A DNA stretch of 64,000 nt from Clostridiales bacterium (lineage in GTDB: Bacteria; Bacillota; Clostridia; Oscillospirales; Oscillospiraceae): NCBI GenBank assembly GCA_004557735.1, contig SFFV01000001.1, positions 1-64,000 on the forward strand, read 5' to 3'. The notes beneath the pieces were generated by a model. The model was not told the origin of the DNA. It saw only the letters and a list, made by a program, of their open reading frames with translations, and ran no database searches. Each line of letters opens with the position of its first letter. The stretch's first letter is position 1. Shown one piece after another: positions 57,598 to 64,000 of the stretch. Both the position numbers and the translations under genes were made by a program.

Positions 57598-58746
57598 TTA
57601 TTTGCTCAAAAGCCGCGCGGCAAACGAGCGCTGCGCGTACATCGCTCCCGAAGGGCAAAACTCCTGGCAGCAGAAGCACCGGACGCATTTCTTCCGGTCG
57701 ATCACGGCGCGCCTGTCCGCAACCGTGATCGCGCCGGCCGGACAGAGCCGCGCACAGTGACCGCAGCCGGTACAGCCCTCGCCAAGCGCCGGTTTGGACC
57801 GGAGCAGCATGGCCATGCTTTTTTTCAGGAGCTTCCGGAACGGCTTATCGTCCGGGTTTGGCACAAACCAGCTGCATGTGGCGCCGGAGCGGACAAAACC
57901 GTCCACGCGGTACGGCGCGGCGTCCTTCACGCAAAGCGGCTCGCCCGCTTCGGAGAGCAGCCCCCGCTGCTTTGCCGCCGTGAGATACGGCAGTTCCTTC
58001 TCTTCCAGTCCGCACAGCCATGCGCACAGCCGGTCCACCTCATAGGGATCCGTTCCGGCGATGAGCGCGCCCATGTGCCGGGGCGTGCCCTGCGTGGGGC
58101 CGTTGCCCTCCATGATGTCCACGGCGTCGCACAGGCAGAGCACGGGGCGGACGAACTCGTTGAGATCGACAAGCAGGTTGGCAAACGCCATCGGATCGGG
58201 ATAGCGGAAATGATACTCGCTCTTCACCGTGCCGGGGACGACGCCGTAGAGATTCTTGACCGCGGCCGTCATGCCCATGAGCCCGTGGGCCTTGAGCTTG
58301 GAGAAGTTGATCACGGCGTCGCACGTTTCGAGCCATGCGGAGTATTCAAAGCTTTTGACCGTAACGGCGTTCGGGAACACAGCGCCATGGTGCGAGAAAT
58401 CGCGGTTGAGCTCGCCGCCGGCAGCTTCGCACAGCGCGTAATTGCCGAGCGAATATACGCGGCCCAGCACCATGGCGGTAAACGGCTCGCCGGGGCTGTC
58501 GCCAAGGACGACCTTCGCCCCCCGCTCACACAGAAGGCGCGTAAGCTCCGCGGCCATGACCGGATGGGTCGTGGCGGCCTGGTCCGGCTTCCTCGCCGCG
58601 CAGAGATTGAGCTTTATGCCGACGCGCATGCCGGGCGTGACCCAATCGAGCCCGCCGACGGCGTCAAGCGCCGATACGAGCGCCGCGCGCACCGTTTCGG
58701 GGGTATAATCCCCACAGGGGACAATGGAAAGTTTCGGTTCCGGCAT
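57598..58746 (-). CDS. DUF362 protein with two 4Fe-4S ferredoxin motifs
   Basis: The 382-residue product has a DUF362 domain (GIKLNLCAARKPDQAATTHP, VVLGDSPGE, CDAVINFSKLKAHGLMGMTAAVKNLYG) and a C-terminal ferredoxin with two clusters (CTGCGHCARLC and CVRCFCCQEFC). The family is widespread in anaerobes with no settled function; a redox enzyme or electron carrier is likely. ATG 58746 follows GGGAGGG. It is divergent from the hydrogenase operon. Confidence 0.92.
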   Translation of the reverse strand: MPEPKLSIVPCGDYTPETVRAALVSALDAVGGLDWVTPGMRVGIKLNLCAARKPDQAATTHPVMAAELTRLLCERGAKVVLGDSPGEPFTAMVLGRVYSLGNYALCEAAGGELNRDFSHHGAVFPNAVTVKSFEYSAWLETCDAVINFSKLKAHGLMGMTAAVKNLYGVVPGTVKSEYHFRYPDPMAFANLLVDLNEFVRPVLCLCDAVDIMEGNGPTQGTPRHMGALIAGTDPYEVDRLCAWLCGLEEKELPYLTAAKQRGLLSEAGEPLCVKDAAPYRVDGFVRSGATCSWFVPNPDDKPFRKLLKKSMAMLLRSKPALGEGCTGCGHCARLCPAGAITVADRRAVIDRKKCVRCFCCQEFCPSGAMYAQRSFAARLLSK

Positions 58747-58777
58747 GGTACCCTCCCACATGTACAGACTGTTTCGT

Positions 58778-58806
58778 ATTTTACCACATCCGCTTCCGCT
58801 GCGCAA
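58778..58806 (-). promoter_or_regulatory. Promoter of the DUF362 gene
   Basis: TTGCGC (58806-58801) and TAAAAT (58783-58778) with a 17-bp spacer on the minus strand. Confidence 0.6.
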
Positions 58807-58860
58807 CGGGATATGCAATGACCCTGCATGCGAAAAAATCTGTCATTATGCAAAAAACAG

Positions 58861-58890
58861 GTTGATAACTCAACAGTTATATGTTATACT
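58861..58890 (+). promoter_or_regulatory. Hydrogenase operon promoter with overlapping palindromes
   Basis: TTGATA (58862-58867) and TATACT (58885-58890) are 17 bp apart. The -35 is inside GTTGATAACTCAAC (58861-58874), the GTTGA-N4-TCAAC palindrome also found at the Crp/Fnr-type gene. A second inverted repeat, ATAACT-CAAC-AGTTAT (58865-58880), overlaps it and occupies the spacer. Repression by a regulator bound here is inferred. Confidence 0.75.
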
Positions 58891-58953
58891 TACCGGGATA
58901 GTATTTTTCTGTGAAAAAACGTCATTTAATCAACAAAAAGGGGAATTAATGTT

Positions 58954-59436
58954 ATGTTATTTGATGGGGATTTCACATTGACCGATCAGATCGTGGACAG
59001 CCACGAATGCAGGAGAGAAAACCTGATCGGCATGATGCAGGACGTGCAGGAGCATTACAAGTATCTGCCGCCGGAGGTGCTGGTGCATCTGGCGGGGCGG
59101 CTGCACATCAGTCCGGGCAAGGTATACAGCGTGGCGACGTTCTACGACCGCTTCTCGCTGGAAGCCAAGGGAAAGTACATTCTGCGTGTGTGCGACGGCA
59201 CCGCCTGCCACGTGCGCAAATCGCAGCCCATTCTCGAAGCGCTGCAGGAGCATCTCGGGCTGAACGAGAAAAGGGTGACGAGCAGCGACATGCTCTTTAC
59301 GCTGGAGACCGTCGCGTGTCTCGGCGCGTGCGGCCTTGCGCCCGTCCTCACCGTGAACGGCGAGGTCCACGCGAAAATGACGCCGGAGAAGGCGATTGCG
59401 CTCGTGGAGAGCATTCGGAAGGAGGAGTCGAAATGA
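58954..59436 (+). CDS. hydC: Hydrogenase subunit HydC, NuoE-like [2Fe-2S] protein
   Basis: The 160-residue product has the thioredoxin-like [2Fe-2S] fold of NuoE/HoxE with four cysteines: two in VCDGTACHVRKS and two in VACLGACG. It is the small subunit of NAD-linked, electron-bifurcating [FeFe] hydrogenases. ATG overlaps the next gene's start by 4 bp at its end (ATGA). The operon promoter lies 60-90 bp upstream. Confidence 0.94.
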   Translation: MLFDGDFTLTDQIVDSHECRRENLIGMMQDVQEHYKYLPPEVLVHLAGRLHISPGKVYSVATFYDRFSLEAKGKYILRVCDGTACHVRKSQPILEALQEHLGLNEKRVTSSDMLFTLETVACLGACGLAPVLTVNGEVHAKMTPEKAIALVESIRKEESK

Positions 59437-61304
59437 TCCGACGCACAAAGCTGACGTTTGATGCCCAGCGCTGGAAGGCGGAGGAAGCGCTCGCGCGCGA
59501 AGGCGTTTCGATCATGGTATGCGCCGGTACGGGCTGCATTGCCGGCGGCGCCATGGCAGTATATGAGACGCTGCACCGGCTGTGCAAGGAAAAGGGCCTG
59601 CCGGTTTCCGTCAGTCTTTCGGAGCACGCCGACGACGCCGTCCATCTCAAGAAAACCGGCTGCCACGGCTTCTGCGAGATCGGCCCGCTTGTGAACATCT
59701 CCCCGATGAACGTCATATATACCCATGTCAAGCCCGAGGACTGCGAGGAAATCATCGAAAAGACCATAAAGGGCGGCAAGGTGATCCAGCGCCTTCTCTT
59801 TGAGGAGGACGGAAAAAAGTACAAGGCGCGCGACGATATTCCCTTTTATTTGAAGCAGCAGCGGCTGATTCTCCGGGAATGCGGTCTCTCCAATTGCGAG
59901 GATATTTGGGAGTACATCGCCAAGGGCGGCTATTCCGCCTTTGAAAAAGCCCTTTTTGAAATGACGGACGAGCAGATCTGCATGGAGGTCATTTCCTCCG
60001 GCCTGCGCGGGCGCGGCGGCGGCGGCTTCCCCACCGGCAAAAAGTGGGACAGCGTGCGCCGTCAGGATTCTCCGGTCAAGTATATCGTCTGCAACGGCGA
60101 CGAGGGCGACCCCGGCGCGTTCATGGACGAGGGCATCATGGAGGGCAATCCGCACTCCATTTTGGAGGGTATGATGATCGCCGCGATCGCGGTCGGTGCC
60201 GGCAGCGGTTATATCTACGTCCGCGCGGAGTATCCTCTCGCGGTCGATCGCTTGCAGAAGGCCATCGATCAGGCACGCGACGTCGGTCTGCTCGGCGAGA
60301 ACATCCTCGGCACGGAATTTTCCTTTGATATCCGCATCAACCGCGGCGCGGGCGCGTTCGTCTGCGGCGAGGGTAGCGCGCTGACCGCGTCCATTGAGGG
60401 CAACCGCGGCATGCCGCGCACCAAGCCCCCGCGCACCGTGGAAAAGGGTCTCTGGGCAAAGCCCACCGTGCTCAACAATGTGGAGACCTTTGCCAACATC
60501 CCCTATATCATCAACGAGGGCGCCAACGCTTACCGCGCCATCGGCAACGCGACCTCCCCCGGCACCAAGGCCTTTGCGCTTGCAGGAAACATCCGCCACA
60601 CCGGTCTCATCGAGGTACCGATGGGAACGACGCTGCGCGAGATCATTTTCGATATCGGCGGCGGCATCAAGGACGGAAAGAAATTCAAGGCCGTGCAGAT
60701 CGGCGGGCCGAGCGGCGGCTGTCTCACGGAGGAGCATCTCGATCTCCCGCTTGACTACGACTCGCTCAAGCACGTCGGCGCGATCATGGGCTCCGGCGGT
60801 CTCGTCGTCATGGATGAGGACACCTGCATGGCCGAGGTCGCCCGCTTCTTCATGAAATTTACGCAGAAGGAATCCTGCGGCAAGTGCATCCCCTGCCGCG
60901 AGGGTACGAAGCGCATGCTCGAAGCTCTCGAGCGCATCGTCGGCAACGAGGGAAGCGAAGAGGATATCGAGCTTCTCGAGGAGCTTTCCGACACGATCTC
61001 CCATACCGCGCTCTGCGGTCTGGGCCAGAGCGCCTGTAAGCCTGTGCAGTCCACGCTGCGCTACTTCCGCGAAGACTACGAGCGCCATGTGCGCGACAAA
61101 TTCTGCCCGCTCTGCAACGGCAAACCAAAGGTATTGCAGATCGATCCGGAAAAGTGCAAGGGGTGCAGCCTGTGCGCGCGCAACTGTCCGGTGGAGGCGA
61201 TCACCGGCGAAGTCAAGAAGCCGTTCGTGATCGATACGGAAAAGTGTATCCGCTGCAACGCCTGCGTCAGAAACTGCAAGTTCGGCGCGATTCGGGAGGT
61301 GTAA
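59433..61304 (+). CDS. hydB: Hydrogenase subunit HydB, NuoF-like flavoprotein
   Basis: The 623-residue product has an N-terminal [2Fe-2S] thioredoxin-like domain (MVCAGTGC and CHGFCEIGP), the NuoF FMN/NADH domain (RGRGGGGFPTGKKW, CNGDEGDPGAF), the SLBB segment, the [4Fe-4S] motif SCGKCIPCREGTKR and two C-terminal ferredoxin clusters (CKGCSLCARNC and CIRCNACVRNC). This is the flavin subunit where NAD(H) and ferredoxin electrons meet in bifurcating hydrogenases. GGAGG lies seven bases before ATG 59433. Confidence 0.96.
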   Translation: MIRRTKLTFDAQRWKAEEALAREGVSIMVCAGTGCIAGGAMAVYETLHRLCKEKGLPVSVSLSEHADDAVHLKKTGCHGFCEIGPLVNISPMNVIYTHVKPEDCEEIIEKTIKGGKVIQRLLFEEDGKKYKARDDIPFYLKQQRLILRECGLSNCEDIWEYIAKGGYSAFEKALFEMTDEQICMEVISSGLRGRGGGGFPTGKKWDSVRRQDSPVKYIVCNGDEGDPGAFMDEGIMEGNPHSILEGMMIAAIAVGAGSGYIYVRAEYPLAVDRLQKAIDQARDVGLLGENILGTEFSFDIRINRGAGAFVCGEGSALTASIEGNRGMPRTKPPRTVEKGLWAKPTVLNNVETFANIPYIINEGANAYRAIGNATSPGTKAFALAGNIRHTGLIEVPMGTTLREIIFDIGGGIKDGKKFKAVQIGGPSGGCLTEEHLDLPLDYDSLKHVGAIMGSGGLVVMDEDTCMAEVARFFMKFTQKESCGKCIPCREGTKRMLEALERIVGNEGSEEDIELLEELSDTISHTALCGLGQSACKPVQSTLRYFREDYERHVRDKFCPLCNGKPKVLQIDPEKCKGCSLCARNCPVEAITGEVKKPFVIDTEKCIRCNACVRNCKFGAIREV

Positions 61305-61308
61305 AGAT

Positions 61309-63003
61309 ATGGCAAAGGGAATCATGTATATCAACGGCCAGCGCGTCGCGTTCGACGGAGAGAAAAACGTTCTCGCCGTTATCCGCAAGGCGGGCATCAA
61401 TATGCCGACGCTGTGCTACTACTCCGATCTCTCCGTTTACGGCGCGTGCCGTATGTGCGTCGTCGAGGACGATAAGGGCCGCATCGACGCCTCCTGCTCC
61501 ATGGAGCCGCGCGACGGGCTCTCCATCCAGACCAACACGGCGCGTCTGCTCAAATACCGCCGGATGATCATCGAGCTTCTGCTCGCCTCGCACGATCGCG
61601 ACTGTACGGTGTGCGAAAAGTCCAGCGCGTGCGAGCTGCGGCGGCTGGCGCTTCGCTTCGGCGTGCGCCGCGTCCGGTTTGAGGACACGCGCGAGCCGCT
61701 CCCGCTCGATACCTCCAGCCCCTCGGTCGTGCGCGATCCGAACAAGTGCATTCTCTGCGGCGACTGCGTGCGCACCTGCGAGGAGATCCAGGGCATGAAC
61801 ATCATTGACTTCACGCACCGCAGCGCCAATCTTCGCGTGATGCCGGCGTTTGACCAGAAGCTCGCCGAGACCGACTGCATCGGCTGCGGCCAGTGCGCCG
61901 CCGTGTGCCCTACCGCCGCGATCACCGTGTATAACGACATCGGCCGTGTGTGGCGCGCGCTGCACGACAAGAATAAACGCGTCGTCTTTCAGATCGCCCC
62001 GGCGGTCCGCGTCGCCATCGGCGAAGCGTTCGGTCTGCGGCCGGGCGAAAACGCCATGGGCAAAATGGTCGCCGCGCTCCGGCTCATGGGCGCGGCCGAG
62101 GTGTTCGATACCTCGTTCGCCGCCGATCTCACCACGGTCGTTGAGGCAAAGGAGTTCATGGACCGCCTGAAAAACGGCGGCACGTTCCCGATGTTCACCT
62201 CCTGCTGCCCGGCGTGGGTCAAGTATGTCGAATATCAGCGCCCCGAGCTTCTCCGCCACATTTCCTCCTGCAAGTCCCCGATGGAGATGTTCGCCGCCGT
62301 GCTGCGCGATCATTACGAAAAGAACGGCGACGGCCGTGAGGTATACCATGTCGCCGTCATGCCGTGCACCGCGAAAAAAGGCGAGGCAAAGCGTGAGGAG
62401 TTCACCCACAACGGCAAGCCCGACGTGGACGCCGTGCTCACGACGATCGAGCTTATCAACATGATCAAGGAGAGCGGCATCGACTTCGCCAATCTTGAGG
62501 ATGAAGCGGTGGATATGCCGTTCGGCATCACGACCGGCTCCGGCGTCATTTTCGGCGCGACCGGCGGCGTGGCGGAGGCGGTCGCGCGCTGCTGCTGCCC
62601 GGACAAATCCAAAAACGCGGCGATGGCCATTGAGTATTCGGGCCTTCGCGGCGTGGACGGCGTGCGCGTGGCGAGCATGCTTGTCGGCGAGCGTACGATC
62701 CGCATCGCGGTGTGCAACGGCCTTCTCAATGCCCAGAAGCTCATCGACGAGATCGAGACCGGGCGCGAATACTTTGATCTTATCGAGGTCATGACCTGCC
62801 GCGCCGGCTGCGTCGGCGGCGCCGGTCAGCCGCACGGCCTTACGAAGGATAAGTACGACCGCGCCGCCGGCCTCTACAACGCCGACAAGACCGCCCTCAT
62901 CAAGCGCAGCGAGCAAAACCCCGTCATCGAAACGCTCCTGCACGACATCGGCGAGCGCGAGCACGAGCTGCTCCATGTCCACTACAAGGGCCGCGATTTC
63001 TGA
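61309..63003 (+). CDS. hydA: [FeFe] hydrogenase catalytic subunit HydA
   Basis: The 564-residue product carries a [2Fe-2S] domain (Cys36, 47, 50, 63), a His-Cys3 cluster (His95, Cys99, Cys102, Cys108), two [4Fe-4S] clusters (Cys147-157 and Cys190-200) and the H-cluster domain with TSCCPAW (299-300), MPCTAKKGE (Cys353) and VMTCRAGCVGGAGQP (Cys497, Cys501). The last motif differs from the usual MACPGGCxxGGGQP. It makes or consumes H2. Position with HydB and HydC supports electron bifurcation. The maturases HydE, F and G are not in this window. Confidence 0.97.
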   Translation: MAKGIMYINGQRVAFDGEKNVLAVIRKAGINMPTLCYYSDLSVYGACRMCVVEDDKGRIDASCSMEPRDGLSIQTNTARLLKYRRMIIELLLASHDRDCTVCEKSSACELRRLALRFGVRRVRFEDTREPLPLDTSSPSVVRDPNKCILCGDCVRTCEEIQGMNIIDFTHRSANLRVMPAFDQKLAETDCIGCGQCAAVCPTAAITVYNDIGRVWRALHDKNKRVVFQIAPAVRVAIGEAFGLRPGENAMGKMVAALRLMGAAEVFDTSFAADLTTVVEAKEFMDRLKNGGTFPMFTSCCPAWVKYVEYQRPELLRHISSCKSPMEMFAAVLRDHYEKNGDGREVYHVAVMPCTAKKGEAKREEFTHNGKPDVDAVLTTIELINMIKESGIDFANLEDEAVDMPFGITTGSGVIFGATGGVAEAVARCCCPDKSKNAAMAIEYSGLRGVDGVRVASMLVGERTIRIAVCNGLLNAQKLIDEIETGREYFDLIEVMTCRAGCVGGAGQPHGLTKDKYDRAAGLYNADKTALIKRSEQNPVIETLLHDIGEREHELLHVHYKGRDF

Positions 63004-63022
63004 AAAGCTTAAAGCTTACAGC

Positions 63023-63058
63023 GCAAAACGTCCGGAGGACATTCTCCGGACGTTTTGC
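63023..63058. terminator. Terminator between hydA and the asparaginase gene
   Basis: A 15-bp perfect stem (63023-63037 with 63044-63058) and a 6-base loop are followed by ATTTTATTC on the plus strand. It serves convergent genes. Confidence 0.85.
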
Positions 63059-63073
63059 ATTTTATTCTTAAAA

Positions 63074-64000
63074 TCAGAGCCGGTCGTTGCCGACGGGGGC
63101 AAGAAAGAGCTTTCGAAACTCCGCGTCGTCGGCGGAGTTGGCAAGCGCCCACTCGACCTTGGCGACGACCGCCTCGGTCGTCATGGTATAGGCTTCGAGC
63201 AGCTCATACTTTTTCTTGATGCGAAAGCCCACGCGGTAAAGCTCCATGTCGCTGCCCTCGTGGGAGACCTGCGTGGTGAAAATGACCTTCACATGGTTTC
63301 GCAGGAGATGGCCGATCTTCTCGGTGAACTCATCGTTATCGTAGTACGGCACGCCGCCGACGCCGAAGCTCTCAATGATAACGGCATGGGCATGCTCGGC
63401 GACATAGTCGAGAATGCCGGGCTCCATGCCGGGGATGAGCTTGATGACGCAGACGCGGCTGTCGAGCGCGTCATAAAACCGTACCGGGCCGGGGAACGAC
63501 TCGCGGATATAATAGCGCACCTCGCCGCCGCGGATAACGGCGACCTCCGGATAATCGATGCTCGAGAAGGCGTTGAAGCTGCGCGTGCGTGTTTTCTGCG
63601 CGCGGTTGGCGCAGATCACTTTGTTGTCGAATACAAGATGGATGCCGCAGGCGTCGTCATCGGCGGCATAGGTGATCGCGCTGCGCAGATTTTCCCGCGC
63701 GTCGGTATCGCGCGCGTAGATGGACACCTGCGAGCCGGTCAGCACGACGGGCTTCGGGCTGTTCTGGATGAGATAATAGAGCGTCGCTGCGGCATAGGCC
63801 ATCGTGTCGGTGCCGTGGGTGATGACAAAGCCGTCGTAGCTTTCATATTCTTCCCGGATGATCTTCACAAGCTCGACCCAGTTTTGCGGGCGCATGTTTG
63901 TGCTGTCCAGATTAAAGGGCTGCACCGTGTCGATCTCGCAGAGAGAACGCACCTCGGGGATGCATTGGAGCAGCTCCTCGCTCGTCAGCTCCGGCGTCAG
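63074..64000 (-). CDS. L-asparaginase, type I-like, 5' end outside window
   Basis: The frame is open to the window edge (the first visible residues are LTPELTSEELLQ), so about 20-25 N-terminal residues with the first catalytic Thr (GTGGTIAS-type) are missing from view. The visible 308 residues have THGTDTMAYAAATL with the second catalytic Thr-Asp pair, VLTGSQVSIYARDTDAREN and FTTQVSHEGSDMELY. The enzyme hydrolyses asparagine to aspartate and ammonia; type I forms are cytoplasmic. Confidence 0.95.
   Translation of the reverse strand: MTPELTSEELLQCIPEVRSLCEIDTVQPFNLDSTNMRPQNWVELVKIIREEYESYDGFVITHGTDTMAYAAATLYYLIQNSPKPVVLTGSQVSIYARDTDARENLRSAITYAADDDACGIHLVFDNKVICANRAQKTRTRSFNAFSSIDYPEVAVIRGGEVRYYIRESFPGPVRFYDALDSRVCVIKLIPGMEPGILDYVAEHAHAVIIESFGVGGVPYYDNDEFTEKIGHLLRNHVKVIFTTQVSHEGSDMELYRVGFRIKKKYELLEAYTMTTEAVVAKVEWALANSADDAEFRKLFLAPVGNDRL

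Noticed and set aside
59142..62982. Very long minus-strand open frames opposite hydB and hydA (752 and 571 codons)
   Set aside because: They mirror the coding strand in a GC-biased genome, show no domain patterns, and the plus-strand genes are certain.
1..64000. Prophage, integrative element or genomic island
   Set aside because: No integrase, transposase, tRNA target, phage structural gene or clear composition break was seen; only small AT-rich intergenic patches differ.

Overview
The window is GC-rich, densely packed and spore-former-like. It suggests an anaerobic, Gram-positive clostridium, most likely a high-GC member of the Oscillospirales or a relative. The evidence is: sporulation-type genes (yqfC, yqfD, ylbJ, a SpoVD/FtsI-type PBP with two PASTA domains), a murE with the DNPR motif typical of meso-DAP ligases, MutS2, HPr with His15 and Ser46, a trimeric [FeFe] hydrogenase, many GGAGG ribosome sites and consensus sigma-A promoters (TTGACA-17-TATAAT). 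No tRNA, rRNA, CRISPR array, insertion sequence or prophage gene was seen.

Layout. 1-1.75 kb: a zinc-ribbon gene cut by the window edge, then infC-rpmI-rplT (minus) with a consensus promoter, a leader terminator and a non-AUG infC start. 1.9-3.3 kb: deoC and an SSB-like gene, divergent. 3.3-16 kb: a compact division and cell wall (dcw) cluster on the minus strand, mraZ-rsmH-ftsL-pbp-murE-mraY-ftsW-murG-murA-ftsQ-ftsZ, with MraZ boxes at the promoter; murF, murD, murC and ftsA are absent from it. 16-28.4 kb: coiled-coil gene/coaD/rsmD/uvrC, ptsH, mutS2, then recO/yqzL/era/ybeY/phoH/yqfD/yqfC and divergent ylbJ. 28.4-33.3 kb: a split chrA pair, rlmD with a decayed tail, and a 4Fe-4S protein divergent from a Crp/Fnr-type regulator followed by a DNA glycosylase. 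33.4-38.4 kb: dus, then a surface protein/YgjP-like/DUF1643/iron alcohol dehydrogenase run. 38.6-47.8 kb: transporters (MFS, MATE), HAD phosphatase, endonuclease IV, VOC and MBL proteins, Tex and a polysaccharide deacetylase lipoprotein. 47.8-53 kb: a polyphosphate operon (two-domain PPK2, PPK1, FGGY kinase). 53-58.7 kb: E2-like acyltransferase, zinc-ribbon membrane protein, MBL lipoprotein, GNAT, MFS, DUF362 ferredoxin. 58.9-63 kb: HydC-HydB-HydA hydrogenase operon. 63 kb to the end: L-asparaginase, cut by the window edge.

The most unusual signals are non-coding. Two intergenic arrays of AT-rich 14-bp direct repeats (core TTATGTWAA) lie at 22.4 kb and 28.4 kb, and a palindromic relative lies at 44.3 kb. 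A 14-bp palindrome GTTGA-N4-TCAAC occurs both between the Crp/Fnr-type gene and its divergent 4Fe-4S partner and on the promoter of the hydrogenase operon, suggesting a small redox regulon. Several promoters are built into or against inverted repeats (ftsZ, the 38.6 kb MFS gene, MATE).
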